Of a stretch of DNA of 64,000 nucleotides, positions 51,489 through 62,045 are shown piece by piece. The position numbers were made by a program, and so were the translations under genes. Below the pieces are notes generated by a model. That model made no database searches. It worked only from the letters and a program-made list of their open reading frames with translations, and had not been told where the DNA came from. This stretch comes from Nakaseomyces glabratus (taxonomy: Eukaryota; Ascomycota; Saccharomycetes; Saccharomycetales; Saccharomycetaceae), in assembly GCF_010111755.1 (NCBI RefSeq), contig NC_088957.1:620001-684000 (forward strand). The letters are read 5' to 3'. The first letter of the stretch is position 1. Each line of letters opens with the position of its first letter.

Positions 51489-53579
51489 ATGAAGTTTTCT
51501 TTGAGTTCTTTCAAGAACAAATCATCCTCATCTAGTGATGCATCTTCGAGCGATCCAAGTGATAATAGTGTTCCTCAAGCGCCACCATCCAGGAAACTGA
51601 GTGAGCGTTTAAGTTTTCCATCGACAAGCGAAATCGGGTCCCAAATAAAGAGCAGAAGGAAAAGTTCACATCACAAAATTGACCTCGATTTTATGAAGAT
51701 CCCACCAAAGGCATTAGAGGCCCTAAAACCCTTAACTGCCTTACTAGCAAGCCAAGAGACCAAGAGATATTTTTACTGGTCATATGATCCCCAATATGAC
51801 GATATGTGGACCGTAACCACAGCTGATTCAACTGAGAAAGTTTCTATAATTGAAATAAAAGGTACATCTTTCACAATTGAGACACAAGAAACGTCCAGAG
51901 TACTAGACGTTGATCTTACAGGGGGAGTTATCTTGAGAGTCGAATCTGATGAAACAGGCAGCCAGTTATTCTTTAATGATGGTGAAGTCACTTTGAGCAA
52001 CCGTTCAATTCACAACGTGAATATTTTATATAGAACTGCATTATTGGCTATCTTTGAAAGGTTTTCTATTCTCAAAGCTCTCACAGGTGCTCTTATTGCA
52101 CAAATCGGTCTAAGAATGTCAGATATAAATTTGATTTTAAATTCTCACTTCAGCTTTAAGGACTGGTGTGATGTTTACCTTGAGGAACAAGGTGGTTGGG
52201 TACGTCTCTGGTGTCATGTTGATGGCGTTGAAAAAAAAGGCAAGCCACCTTCTCAAAACCAATCAAATGGCACTGAAAAGAAGAAAAGTAGTTTGAATGT
52301 ATTCGGTAAGAACAACAACAGTGATCAAGCAGGTACTGCAACAAAATCATCTAAGAAGGGTGGGTACAAGATTAAGTTTTATAAGGATAATAAGTCATTG
52401 AATTCAAAGAATATGGTTTGTTTCATTTCCTCTGAATCGAATGAAATTCAAGACCTCTTCTTTTATGGAACAAATGAAAATGATGCATTGAATAGAAATG
52501 ACTATGGTGAATCCTTCCTAGATAGCAATTTAAACATGATTAAAATAATAGGTGAAGTGAGCTTTTCTAATACTGCCAACTCTCCATACCAGGAACCAAA
52601 TGCCACTTTTTCTAAGAGTGGTAGTTCCGGGTTCTTGAACGGACAATTAAGACAATTGTCTAGATCAAGCCGTAATATGAGTGTAAGCAGTGAGGCCAGC
52701 TCAAATGAAGATTCTCAATTAACCTCACCAAAGATGAGAACTGGTTTTTTCACCTCTCCGAAGTTGGGAGGAAACACAAGCCCTGTTGTAGGCAAACACC
52801 AGAGAACAGCATCCACTGCTTCCAAGAAGTCGAGTAAATCTCTGCCACAAAATTTCGCAATCAAAAAGAGATCCTTACTTATTAGACCAGTCGAGCATGA
52901 AGGTGTTAAACAATTAGAGACGTTGATTCGTTTCATTGTACCATTGATGAACTGCCTAGGTATGTATGGTCGTCCTCACCATTTCTCTACCGATAAGGCT
53001 GATCCAAACTCTTTGATGTACGGCCTCCCAAGACTTCCAATTATAGATTATTTTGCGAGAAAGGAAACCAGACAACTGTTACAACAAGGACCACAAGATC
53101 AATCTTTGATGTTAGAATCCGAAACCTCAGCCGTGGCTATGAAATGGTTAACTCAAGAGTTAAAGAATTTCTCAAAGCAAAATTCTAACAGGGAAAATAC
53201 TTTGACATTTACGAAGATCACCGATATTTATCCAACAATCACTACGCAATCCAAGACTCAGTCACAAAGCCAGATTGATGCCAATGCTCCCGTCGAGGAA
53301 CAGGCCATGCAACAGAACTTGCCTAGTGAGCCTGAGAATGGCCAATATGAACATTTCCAGGACACGTCTGAATTCCAACCTGCCAATAACTTACCTACAA
53401 ATGGCATGTCTTATGATAACAATTACGTGCAAGATCAATACGTTCAGGATCAAATGGTCCAGGATCATATGCAAGCAGAAGCAGAGCAAATGCAGGCAGG
53501 TATTGATATGGGACTCGACTTTGATATGGCAATGATCACTGAAAGCATCAGAAACACTAACGTTGAGGACTACAAATAA
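51489..53579 (+). CDS. TPH3: Pleckstrin-homology protein, Tph3-like (YJL016W)
   Basis: Cytoplasmic protein of unknown role, distantly related to Caf120 and Skg3. The 696 residues start with a Ser-rich tail (MKFSLSSFKNK, about 1-60). A conserved region with PH-like character follows (about 65-240) and then a second PH-like stretch (about 220-350) with VYLEEQGGWVRLWCHVDG and YKIKFYKDNKSL. A low-complexity Ser linker leads to a conserved block near 460-540 (RRPVEHEGVKQLETLIRF-like, FSTDKADPNSLMYGLP). The C-terminus is Gln/Asp/Met-rich. Placement between MPS3 and CCT3 is the main argument for YJL016W; S. cerevisiae annotation gives 561 residues, so this one is longer. Confidence 0.8.
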   Translation: MKFSLSSFKNKSSSSSDASSSDPSDNSVPQAPPSRKLSERLSFPSTSEIGSQIKSRRKSSHHKIDLDFMKIPPKALEALKPLTALLASQETKRYFYWSYDPQYDDMWTVTTADSTEKVSIIEIKGTSFTIETQETSRVLDVDLTGGVILRVESDETGSQLFFNDGEVTLSNRSIHNVNILYRTALLAIFERFSILKALTGALIAQIGLRMSDINLILNSHFSFKDWCDVYLEEQGGWVRLWCHVDGVEKKGKPPSQNQSNGTEKKKSSLNVFGKNNNSDQAGTATKSSKKGGYKIKFYKDNKSLNSKNMVCFISSESNEIQDLFFYGTNENDALNRNDYGESFLDSNLNMIKIIGEVSFSNTANSPYQEPNATFSKSGSSGFLNGQLRQLSRSSRNMSVSSEASSNEDSQLTSPKMRTGFFTSPKLGGNTSPVVGKHQRTASTASKKSSKSLPQNFAIKKRSLLIRPVEHEGVKQLETLIRFIVPLMNCLGMYGRPHHFSTDKADPNSLMYGLPRLPIIDYFARKETRQLLQQGPQDQSLMLESETSAVAMKWLTQELKNFSKQNSNRENTLTFTKITDIYPTITTQSKTQSQSQIDANAPVEEQAMQQNLPSEPENGQYEHFQDTSEFQPANNLPTNGMSYDNNYVQDQYVQDQMVQDHMQAEAEQMQAGIDMGLDFDMAMITESIRNTNVEDYK

Positions 53580-54172
53580 GCATGTCTAGCGGCACCCCCC
53601 AATTTGTACATTAATTCACCTAACGACCTTCAAGATTAACAACTGCTAGATGTTATTATATTCCTTATTTGCTCTTTCCACCATGTACTGAAATCCTGAC
53701 ATTATGAATTTTCACTTCAATTCTATAAACTATCACGGACAATCTGCCCATTTACCTCTTTTCTGAACTATAGACTAATCATAACCAACATTATATATGT
53801 AATATACAAAAAAAATACAACATACAAACATAGAAAACACACAATACTTACCTTATGACTAAACAAACAGCTTCTATTTTGATAAATACAGCCAAACTGT
53901 AATTGCTTGTATTCATGGAATATTCAACATCATATATTACGAACTAAAGATTTCAACTGCTGAAACTGAAAAAAAAATTCTGAATTCAGATGCCTTTGGG
54001 CATCATTTGGCCACCAAGTAGCGTATTCTGCGTATTTATGATTAGAAACCAATTGCCCTTCAGACACTGGACTATAATATCGACGTGTTTATATCGTGCT
54101 TTGTTTCTGATTGGGATAGAGTTGCAAGCTTAAAACGTGGAGATCAAAGGGTAACATATAGCCATTTTAAAA
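53580..54172. other. CCT3 promoter region
   Basis: 593 bp of AT-rich DNA between two plus-strand genes. A C6 run at 53595-53600 follows the TPH3-like stop codon. No other feature recognised. Confidence 0.55.
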
Positions 54173-55789
54173 ATGCAAGCTCCAGTTGTTTTTATGAACA
54201 CCTCTCAGGAGAGGACTATTGGCCGTCAAGCCCAGATATCTAATATTACTGCTGCCAAAGCAGTGGCTGATGTTATCAGGACATGTTTGGGCCCTAAGGC
54301 CATGTTGAAGATGTTGTTGGATCCAATGGGTGGTTTGACTGTCACCAATGATGGTCACGCAATCTTGAGGGAGATTGATGTTGCTCATCCAGCCGCAAAA
54401 TCGATGATTGAGTTATCCAGAACTCAGGATGAAGAGGTCGGTGATGGTACAACTTCTGTCATTATACTTGCTGGTGAAATCCTAGCTCAATGTGCCCCTT
54501 ATCTTATTGAAAAGAACATCCATCCAGTTATAATTATACAGGCTTTGAAGAAGGCTCTAGCAGATGCTTTGGATGTTATCAATGAAGTCAGCAAGCCTGT
54601 TGATATTAACAATGAGTCTGCTATGAAGAAACTGATCCAAGCCTCTATTGGTACCAAATACGTAAACCATTGGTCTGAGAAGATGTGCGAACTGGCTTTG
54701 AAGGCTGTGCAAATAGTTAGAGTTGACTTGGGTGTCACCAATAGCGATGATCCTTCAAACAGATACGAAATAGATACAAAGAGATATGTTAGAATAGAAA
54801 AGATTCCTGGTGGAGACGTCTTAGAGTCCAAGGTTCTCAACGGTGTTCTGCTGAACAAGGATGTCGTACATCCAAAGATGTCTAGAAGAATCGAGAACCC
54901 AAGAGTTGTGTTACTTGATTGCCCACTAGAGTACAAGAAGGGTGAATCACAAACAAACATCGAAATCCAGAAAGAAGAGGATTGGAACAGAATTCTACAA
55001 ATAGAAGAAGAGCAAGTTCAACTAATGTGTGAACAAATACTTGCCGTTAAACCAAACTTGGTTATTACCGAAAAAGGTGTTTCCGATTTAGCTCAACATT
55101 TCTTACTAAAAGGTGGTTGTAGTGTATTGAGAAGAGTAAAGAAGACTGACAATAACAGAATCGCCCGTGTAACCGGCGCTACAATTGTAAATCGTGTTGA
55201 AGACCTAAAAGAAAGCGATGTAGGTACCCAATGTGGTATTTTCAAGGTGGAACTAATTGGCGATGAGTACTTCACTTTCTTAGATGAAGCCAAAGATCCA
55301 AAAGCCTGTACAATTATGCTACGTGGTGGCTCTAAGGATATTCTAAATGAAATTGACCGTAATTTACAAGATGCTATGGCTGTCGCACGGAATGTGATGC
55401 TTTCGCCATCTCTTTCACCAGGTGGTGGTGCCACGGAAATGGCTGTATCCGTTAGACTTGCAGAAAAGGCTAAACAATTAGAAGGTATCCAACAATGGCC
55501 TTACCAAGCTGTTGCTGATGCAATGGAATGTATCCCAAGAACCTTAATCCAAAATGCTGGTGGTAACCCAATCAGAACTTTGTCACAACTAAGAGCTAAG
55601 CATGCTCAAGGTAACTTAACTTTCGGTATTGACGGTGATACTGGTAAGGTTGTTGATATGGTCGACTACGGTATTTGGGAACCAGAAGTTATAAAACAAC
55701 AAAGTATGAAGACTGCAATTGAAAGTGCTTGCCTACTGTTAAGAGTTGACGATATTGTGAGCGGTATCAGATCTCCACAAGAGCAGTAA
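54173..55789 (+). CDS. CCT3: Chaperonin CCT subunit gamma
   Basis: One of eight subunits of the cytosolic TRiC/CCT chaperonin that folds actin and tubulin. The 538 residues (S. cerevisiae 534) carry the group II chaperonin signatures TNDGHAIL at 58-65 and GDGTT at 90-94, which bind nucleotide. The SLSPGGGATE segment near 410 and GIWEPEVIKQQS near the C-terminus belong to the equatorial domain. The N-terminus MQAPVVFMN is family-specific. Position matches YJL014W, convergent with MAD3. Confidence 0.98.
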   Translation: MQAPVVFMNTSQERTIGRQAQISNITAAKAVADVIRTCLGPKAMLKMLLDPMGGLTVTNDGHAILREIDVAHPAAKSMIELSRTQDEEVGDGTTSVIILAGEILAQCAPYLIEKNIHPVIIIQALKKALADALDVINEVSKPVDINNESAMKKLIQASIGTKYVNHWSEKMCELALKAVQIVRVDLGVTNSDDPSNRYEIDTKRYVRIEKIPGGDVLESKVLNGVLLNKDVVHPKMSRRIENPRVVLLDCPLEYKKGESQTNIEIQKEEDWNRILQIEEEQVQLMCEQILAVKPNLVITEKGVSDLAQHFLLKGGCSVLRRVKKTDNNRIARVTGATIVNRVEDLKESDVGTQCGIFKVELIGDEYFTFLDEAKDPKACTIMLRGGSKDILNEIDRNLQDAMAVARNVMLSPSLSPGGGATEMAVSVRLAEKAKQLEGIQQWPYQAVADAMECIPRTLIQNAGGNPIRTLSQLRAKHAQGNLTFGIDGDTGKVVDMVDYGIWEPEVIKQQSMKTAIESACLLLRVDDIVSGIRSPQEQ

Positions 55790-55963
55790 TCTTAAATACA
55801 CGATAGATATAATTACACACCCTTTTAATTTGCATCCAGTTTAATCACAACGATTTAAATATTTGTAATATTTCTTTTTCATGTCAATTATGTATTCGGG
55901 TTGACAAACAATACTTCAAAGAGTTATTGTAACCGTCCACAAGTTTCTTAAAGCTGGAATTAC

Positions 55964-57106
55964 TTACCGCTGCTTTTTTATATGCAAATTCTTTGAATCA
56001 TCATATTCCCTCCGCCTTTTGTTATTTTGAGTGTTACTCTTCATCATAGTCAATATCTCTTCCAAACATATTTCCCTCCCTTCATATATGAGTAAATTTG
56101 TATTGTAATCAATTTTTTCTAATTTTCCACTGTTATTCTTAATTAGCTTATACACAGGTTCCGATCGCCCTAAATTATCTTGAAATAGTATCATCTTCTT
56201 CCCTCCTTTCAATTGATCACCACTAAAAGTCCTATCTAGTTCATTTAATATTAGAGGTTCTGCCAATATTCGGTTCTCTTTGTTTCTACTATGTAAGATC
56301 TCAAATATATCCCAATTTCGTAAACATGACAACGGCTCGTCGTGAACTTCAGGATCTTGACTATCTGTGTAAATCGAACTACTCATTTTAGTTTCTCTAT
56401 CTGAAGTTTTATTAGATTTAGCCTTTTCTCTAAGTTCTGACTGCTTCTTACCTAATATAACTCGCTCAGCTCCATCTAGCATTTCTACTGAATCATCGAT
56501 AACTTTAGCATCATCTCCAAGTTTCTCGAGCAACAATTGCCTCTTATCAACTAATGATTTATTCCCATATTTACATTCTTTTAATCCGAGATTAATAACA
56601 GATATAGCATATTTGTATTCTTTCAATTCATATAAAAGTGAACTCAGCTCTTCATACATTAATGGCACTTTACTCCCTATTCTGTTGCGAAGCATGAATA
56701 TAAACAGATCCTTACAATCAGATTTATACTTATCAGAAAAGAGCTCCATATACCACAGCCATATCTTCACGTACCTTTCGTCATCTCTATATCTTTCGCT
56801 ATCCTTGAAGTATGTTATGCACCGTTCAATAACGTCCAGCATTCCACTTGATCTTGAGGAACCCCCTTGAGGAAAAGCATGATTAATCCAATCAATATAG
56901 TCTAGATAAAGGACCAAAGGATCGTCATGATCCTCAATTTTAACCAACAATGATGATTCAAAGCTTGCCCGTATTCTCTTGATCTCATCATCGTTCTGGC
57001 TCAATGCAGACACAAGCCGATGAGCTGATCTTCCATGGCGTAAAGGAGCTATATTTTCTTTTTCAACTTCAATATCCTCAAACCTGGTAACTTTTTGAGC
57101 TGGCAT
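55964..57106 (-). CDS. MAD3: Spindle checkpoint protein Mad3 (BubR1-like, no kinase)
   Basis: Part of the mitotic checkpoint complex that inhibits APC/C-Cdc20. The 380 residues are shorter than S. cerevisiae Mad3 (515), but key motifs remain. The first KEN box is at 16-18 and the Bub1/Mad3 TPR-like domain spans about 45-195 (DDPLVLYLDYIDWINHAFP, RYVKIWLWYMEL). The second KEN box is at 276-278. A GLEBS-like Bub3-binding motif lies near 338-355 (LLIYEGREICLEEILTM). The protein ends soon after GLEBS in a basic tail. No kinase domain is present, as expected for Mad3 after duplication from a Bub1-like ancestor. Position matches YJL013C. Confidence 0.94.
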   Translation of the reverse strand: MPAQKVTRFEDIEVEKENIAPLRHGRSAHRLVSALSQNDDEIKRIRASFESSLLVKIEDHDDPLVLYLDYIDWINHAFPQGGSSRSSGMLDVIERCITYFKDSERYRDDERYVKIWLWYMELFSDKYKSDCKDLFIFMLRNRIGSKVPLMYEELSSLLYELKEYKYAISVINLGLKECKYGNKSLVDKRQLLLEKLGDDAKVIDDSVEMLDGAERVILGKKQSELREKAKSNKTSDRETKMSSSIYTDSQDPEVHDEPLSCLRNWDIFEILHSRNKENRILAEPLILNELDRTFSGDQLKGGKKMILFQDNLGRSEPVYKLIKNNSGKLEKIDYNTNLLIYEGREICLEEILTMMKSNTQNNKRRREYDDSKNLHIKKQR

Positions 57107-57420
57107 TTATTTACTGGTTTGCCATTCTATTTACTGTTATTAGGCAATAATCCCATCCTTAGCTATGTTTACAAATTTAAAGTATCGGAGCGATGAGCAA
57201 GAAACTGACAAAATTATAGGTAATTCAGAAATACATGTATTTGAAATTCAAAAGAGCTAATTATAAAAAATAAAGTACATAGAATATATTTTGTATTGTG
57301 TTCTTCTATATATGCAAAAAGTGCGACAATGTTCATTTCTCATATTTTGGTTCTACTGGAATGAGTTATGGCTCAAGGTGATTAATGTTTTGAACAAGAT
57401 CTGTATTGAGAGCTTTGAAG
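57107..57420. other. MAD3 promoter and VTC4 3' flank
   Basis: 314 bp of AT-rich sequence with nothing recognised. Confidence 0.5.
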
Positions 57421-59574
57421 TTAAATCATATTACAATAAAACGAGAAAATCATTGAAAGAATCAAGCAACCGCAAATTAATGGTGGTCCAATCTTATCCT
57501 CGTAATCAACAGCCCATTTCTCTCTGATATATATTACCCTCATGTTGTAAATGATGTATGTGTAAACTAGTGTGATTAAAGCAGTTAAGAAGAAACCAAT
57601 TGAGGCAACCATAGTTGTTTTTGTACCGTAGTTCAATAAAGATGTGGAGACACCTGATAGGATGATGGCTATAGACATCCATGACAAGAATGTTCTTTCT
57701 GTAGCAAAATAGACTTTAGGTTCAACACGAACAGGGACACAAATGGTTTTACCAGGTGGTGCCTTTATCTGGGTATCGAAGACTGTGCCCTTGGGTATTT
57801 TAGAAATCTGATCACCATTTAAGTAATGGTCAATTGTAGATAGAATTTGATAGTATTTCCTCGAAATCGAATTACTTGAGTTTCTAATCTGTCTCTGGTA
57901 ATATGCACGATTAGGCGAATGATTTTCGTGACCTTCTGTTTCTGAAGGCACTGCTCCATAACCAACCATTTCTTCTGTGTCCATCGCATTTCTATCATTT
58001 TCGGTCATCGCCGCCACTAGTGCGGCATCGTCCTCATCATCTTCATCATAGTCATCATCATCCTCATTTTCTTGACCAGGTCTTGTAATATTTATATGAG
58101 AAGGTAATGCAGGCTTTCTAATGTCTACGTCCATTTGAGGTAACCAGAATGGTATCGATTCAACTTTGTCATTCAATAATGTGGCAACACCATGAATAAA
58201 TTTAGAGAATTTAGGTACAGGCTCAACTAAATGCGAACGTACAAGTTCTCGGACCCACTCAGGGGGTTCTTGCCCAAACTGGGTCTGAAGTTTAACTTCT
58301 AAAACTGCATAAGGGAATCTGCATATATCCTTATCTGCCACTTGCTTAAATGACCAATCTACACCAATATCAGTTCTTCTCCAGTTACCCTTAGTCCTAT
58401 CAATCCCGTCAAAGTTGTCTTCTCTAACCATGGTCAATTCTGTATCCAAAGAAATACGAACTCTAGCATCACCTGGCAATTGAAAAGCAGTTCTATTATA
58501 AAAAGACCTCACTACTGGTCTCAACTTCTTCTTTAACATCACGTACTGAACCTCAGTAGCTAAAGCCTCCAAACTTTCAATTTCTTTTAGAGACTTCTTA
58601 CCCTCTTTTCTCATCTTTGCAAAGGCCTGTTCGACTGTGTATTTACCCTTCATAAAATCATTTACATACTTCTCCTTCAATGCAAATCTTGCTTTGACAG
58701 ACTTTTCACCAGTCCAGTCCTCTCTATGTGTCTTTCTCTCAACAAATATAGTATCAGAGGACATACCACCGTACCATCTCAACCGATGTGCCTCTGCACC
58801 TTCATCTTTTCTCAATCTACCATAGTAAAGATCTAAATCCTCGTTATCGTAGTAAATAGACGTAATTGCAGAATCCTCCTTCTCAAATTCTTTATTAGTG
58901 TTGAAGACTAGAACTGGCAAGTGCTTCAGGATAATCAACTTCAATTCAGTGATATTATCTGGGTGAACCCAATACTTGGTGGTCTGTCTCACAAAGTTTT
59001 GTTGTTTCCCACCAGCAGCCGAATCACCCTTAATTGGCTTACCAGAGGTCCTAACAAAATCGTACATCTGTGAAATCTTGACAACTAGTTCATCGTAGTT
59101 TTCCTTAAAGAAAGGTTTAGCATCAAGCCTAACTTGAAAGATAGGTTTCAAGATAAAACCTGTCTTCTTATCATGCTTTTTTATGATCTTTTGGAATCCT
59201 GTATAATTCAACCGGGAGAACTTCGCCAAGTCATGCACATCAGCAATAACATCGCTCAGCTCTTCTTCAAGGATCTCAAAATCCAACTCAGATGGTGGAT
59301 TGTTCGAGTCAATCAGCCTCACCGTCTTTGATACCTGCTCCTGTACTTCTTTGACACGCCTACTCAGCTCAGATTGCTTCACTCGACAGAAGCTGTACAC
59401 TTTATCCAGCTCAGTCTCCAGTGACTCCAAAAACTCAGTCTCCAGCTCCTGGGACCACTCACCATTGTTCTTCCTCAATTGAGTCTCCAGATCATTCTTA
59501 AGATCATCATAGGCAATGTAATAGTAACTGTACTGACGTATCAGGGACCGCTGCAAGTGCTCACCGAACTTCAT
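57421..59574 (-). CDS. VTC4: Vacuolar polyphosphate polymerase Vtc4
   Basis: Catalytic subunit of the vacuolar transporter chaperone complex, which makes polyphosphate from ATP and moves it into the vacuole. The frame opens at a TTG upstream; the ATG at 59574 gives [11 protein letters not shown], the canonical SPX start, and 717 residues (S. cerevisiae 721). The SPX domain (about 1-150) senses inositol pyrophosphates. The tunnel-fold catalytic domain (about 190-485) has the basic [18 protein letters not shown] and [11 protein letters not shown] strands. An acidic Asp/Glu tract follows (near 505-520), then three C-terminal membrane helices (about 620-715). Position matches YJL012C. Confidence 0.97.
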   Translation of the reverse strand: MKFGEHLQRSLIRQYSYYYIAYDDLKNDLETQLRKNNGEWSQELETEFLESLETELDKVYSFCRVKQSELSRRVKEVQEQVSKTVRLIDSNNPPSELDFEILEEELSDVIADVHDLAKFSRLNYTGFQKIIKKHDKKTGFILKPIFQVRLDAKPFFKENYDELVVKISQMYDFVRTSGKPIKGDSAAGGKQQNFVRQTTKYWVHPDNITELKLIILKHLPVLVFNTNKEFEKEDSAITSIYYDNEDLDLYYGRLRKDEGAEAHRLRWYGGMSSDTIFVERKTHREDWTGEKSVKARFALKEKYVNDFMKGKYTVEQAFAKMRKEGKKSLKEIESLEALATEVQYVMLKKKLRPVVRSFYNRTAFQLPGDARVRISLDTELTMVREDNFDGIDRTKGNWRRTDIGVDWSFKQVADKDICRFPYAVLEVKLQTQFGQEPPEWVRELVRSHLVEPVPKFSKFIHGVATLLNDKVESIPFWLPQMDVDIRKPALPSHINITRPGQENEDDDDYDEDDEDDAALVAAMTENDRNAMDTEEMVGYGAVPSETEGHENHSPNRAYYQRQIRNSSNSISRKYYQILSTIDHYLNGDQISKIPKGTVFDTQIKAPPGKTICVPVRVEPKVYFATERTFLSWMSIAIILSGVSTSLLNYGTKTTMVASIGFFLTALITLVYTYIIYNMRVIYIREKWAVDYEDKIGPPLICGCLILSMIFSFYCNMI

Positions 59575-59767
59575 TAGTCCAAATTCAAAAAGTTTCAATT
59601 TACACCACCTAGAAGCTTCACGCAACCTTAGATTACACAGGTTTGCTATAGAAGAACAAGATCTTGACTTGAAAGACTCCTCTTATATACCTTCTCTGAC
59701 TCTTATCCCTGCCCCATGTGGGCCCCACTCCCCCCAAGATGGGAGTTTGAGAGATTACATCGCTGGA

Positions 59768-59773
59768 CACGTT
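59768..59773 (+). promoter_or_regulatory. Pho4-type site upstream of VTC4
   Basis: CACGTT, the weaker Pho4 core, is 194 bp upstream of the VTC4 ATG. VTC genes are PHO-regulated in S. cerevisiae. A six-base match is weak evidence alone. Confidence 0.35.
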
Positions 59774-59871
59774 CTGTTTTAGTTTTAACTATTATGCTAT
59801 GTGGGTAAATGCTAAATATCAGGTCAAGTTTATTTAAAAAGGACTTTGGTGAAAGGAGTTCGTCTCTGTTA

Positions 59872-60333
59872 TCACACGTACTCTGCCACTAGTTGCAGTA
59901 GTGCGTCAATTTGCTCCTGGGTGAATCGGGTGTCACACTCCTCGACTATGGCGTATAGGTGGACCATTTGCACAGGCAGCTGGTTTACTATCTGTAATTT
60001 CTCTGCTTGAAAAAGCTCGTACTGGTTAAGTCTCATGACAAGTTCAGTAAATTTATCGTCATTGAGGTTGCAGAGTGGGGACATCTTCTTAACGTCTTCT
60101 TCTTCCTCCTGTGCCACGTCGTATTTGTTCATCTTTAAGTAATCTATCACATCTCGCGTAATCCTTTGCAGTGCTGGGTTGTTGTAAGGTCTCTTGCGGT
60201 GCATATGCCTTTTTTTCGTGCTCATCTCCGCTATAGACTCATCATCCCAATGGTATTGTCTCTCCATCTTCGACAAATGTTGTAGCACTTCATAATCTGA
60301 CAAAAACGCATCTCTTGTCTCCAGAACCTTCAT
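59872..60333 (-). CDS. RPC17: RNA polymerase III subunit C17
   Basis: Forms the Pol III stalk with C25 and helps recruit TFIIIB. The 153 residues (S. cerevisiae 161) show an N-terminal tip domain beginning MKVLETRDAFLSDYEVLQHL and a C-terminal HRDC-like domain (about 85-153) with LMxxLNxYELFQAEKLQIVN. An acidic linker (EEEEDVKK) separates them. Position after VTC4 matches YJL011C. Confidence 0.95.
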   Translation of the reverse strand: MKVLETRDAFLSDYEVLQHLSKMERQYHWDDESIAEMSTKKRHMHRKRPYNNPALQRITRDVIDYLKMNKYDVAQEEEEDVKKMSPLCNLNDDKFTELVMRLNQYELFQAEKLQIVNQLPVQMVHLYAIVEECDTRFTQEQIDALLQLVAEYV

Positions 60334-60707
60334 TTCTCTTGCAAATGTGTTATTGTGATAAAGCTTGAATCTGCTGTACTTGTAGTGGGAGAAAAAAATA
60401 GCATACCCGCTGTTAAAATTAACGAGTTCCTATAACTTCATGACGGTTATTCATTAGTATTCAACAGAGTCGGCAAAGTTCCAGAGCTCATCGCTGATTT
60501 TGCTTAAAATTTGGATACCAGACAACGTAAAAAGTCACATGATTCAATATTGGTACCATATTGCTAATAAGCAGCTGCTAAATCAGGGACCTGCTGTGCT
60601 TTTTATACTTACCAAAAACTCAATTAGAAGCCATTCAGTTTAGGCCATAACATATGCAAAGATAGTCGGACCCAATTTTATTTATATTTCAATTTTATTT
60701 TTTTCTT
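60334..60707. other. RPC17 promoter region
   Basis: 374 bp of AT-rich DNA. No site recognised. The synteny break between the YJL and YML blocks is around here. Confidence 0.5.
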
Positions 60708-61523
60708 TCACAGAAAACTGTATCTCAATGGTACTGACTTTTTAAATTCATGTTCACATGGTAATTGTTCTTCTGATAGGTTTACTTCTTTCAGCTGACC
60801 AAAATTAAAATGACGGTTAAAGAATTGCTTGATCCTGTTTATGTGTCTGTGCTCTCTGTTCCTCCACCTCTTGTTGTTTCGCATTGGGTTGTGGCGGTAA
60901 CAAGGTCCTTGCATTGCCGTGAATAGCGTTCCAATAGTAGTATTTCCTTTAGACACAGTGCGTTTGTGGGTGTATGGTAAAGTAGTTTGAGTACCATCTT
61001 TAGTTTGGAGCGGTCCCAGATTATTAAACGAGTTATTGGGACTAGATGTGTCCGTGAAATACAAAAATTCCTGATCACGTACTCTATCTTTGAAAACTTC
61101 ATCGAGTAATTCGATAGTATCCTCAGAACACAAAATTTTGGCTAGAGGTGCATATGAGATCACCGGTAGCCCGGCAAGATCCTTTGTCGCTGGTGAAAGC
61201 GATAACGCTTTGCTCCGGATACTTAACGTCCGCATGCCCTGACTTCTCACAGAGTTGTACCGTTCTTCAAATACTGCAGTGGCATCACTCCCATTGCTGC
61301 GAGCAGATATAACTGTTCGCACTACGGGTAGTACCTCAGTTCTTGACTCGACCTCAGTTGCTCCAACAACCTTAGAAAGCACACCTACAACCCACTTCTT
61401 AAGTTCCACAAGCGGATCACTACCAAGGTCAATATCCCCAAGGGCACAGGTAACATCAGAGGCTCTGATCTGCGGCAACTTATCATCACCATGCACCAGT
61501 GACTCGTTGTACCGCAATGACAT
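60708..61523 (-). CDS. Unrecognised protein
   Basis: A 271-residue frame starts at ATG 61523 and is well separated from its neighbours. Codon use looks coding (GAA, AAG, TCT, GTC, TTG). The N-terminal half is moderately hydrophobic and acidic, with no membrane helix. The C-terminal third is strongly basic and Asn/Arg/His-rich (about 205-245, RNNKRWRNREHRHINRIKQFF) and could bind nucleic acid or phospholipid. I do not recognise a family. It sits between RPC17 and a YML018C-type gene, where S. cerevisiae has no counterpart that I can match, so it may be fast-evolving or lineage-specific. Confidence 0.7.
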   Translation of the reverse strand: MSLRYNESLVHGDDKLPQIRASDVTCALGDIDLGSDPLVELKKWVVGVLSKVVGATEVESRTEVLPVVRTVISARSNGSDATAVFEERYNSVRSQGMRTLSIRSKALSLSPATKDLAGLPVISYAPLAKILCSEDTIELLDEVFKDRVRDQEFLYFTDTSSPNNSFNNLGPLQTKDGTQTTLPYTHKRTVSKGNTTIGTLFTAMQGPCYRHNPMRNNKRWRNREHRHINRIKQFFNRHFNFGQLKEVNLSEEQLPCEHEFKKSVPLRYSFL

Positions 61524-62045
61524 CCTAGTTTATTATTCCTTGTACTTTATCTTATTTAATATATTTACTGGCTTCTCCTACAACTTAACGAGATAGCCTT
61601 GGGTATTCATCGCGAGCACCAGCCCAATTGCTTTACAAGCTACTAAAGTAACCTTCCTAACATGCCATGACCATGACTATGACCATGACTATGACTATGA
61701 CTATGACTCTCGATGCGGCCGTCCCGCCGAGTTATTGTGTCGCCTGATTTCAAGCAGACACTCTGGGTAACTTTTGAAAAATTTCCAGCTGCGAAGAAAA
61801 ATTTGTGTGGGAAGAGTCGCAGACTGTGGGAACTAATATAAGTTTGAAGCTCATCGAGTAGTCTTTAGCTAAGGTAATGGCTATTAAGACCAAGTTTGAG
61901 CTGGATTGGATGGTAATCGAGAGTAATTTTTTTTAAATTGGAGCGTGGTTGACTGGGTTAGAGCCAGAGTAAGTTAAATCAGGTTAATATCAGAGCTAGA
62001 AGAAGCGAGTCTGGCGCGAGCTATACGAGAATTTTTTAATAGCGA
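61524..62045. other. Divergent promoter with hexamer repeat
   Basis: 522 bp. It holds a (YATGAC)7 repeat (listed separately), a short GC-rich patch around 61711-61733 with CGGCCG, and otherwise AT-rich sequence. Confidence 0.6.
61666..61707 (+). repeat. (YATGAC)7 hexamer tandem repeat
   Basis: Seven tandem hexamers, CATGAC or TATGAC, without interruption. Confidence 0.9.
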
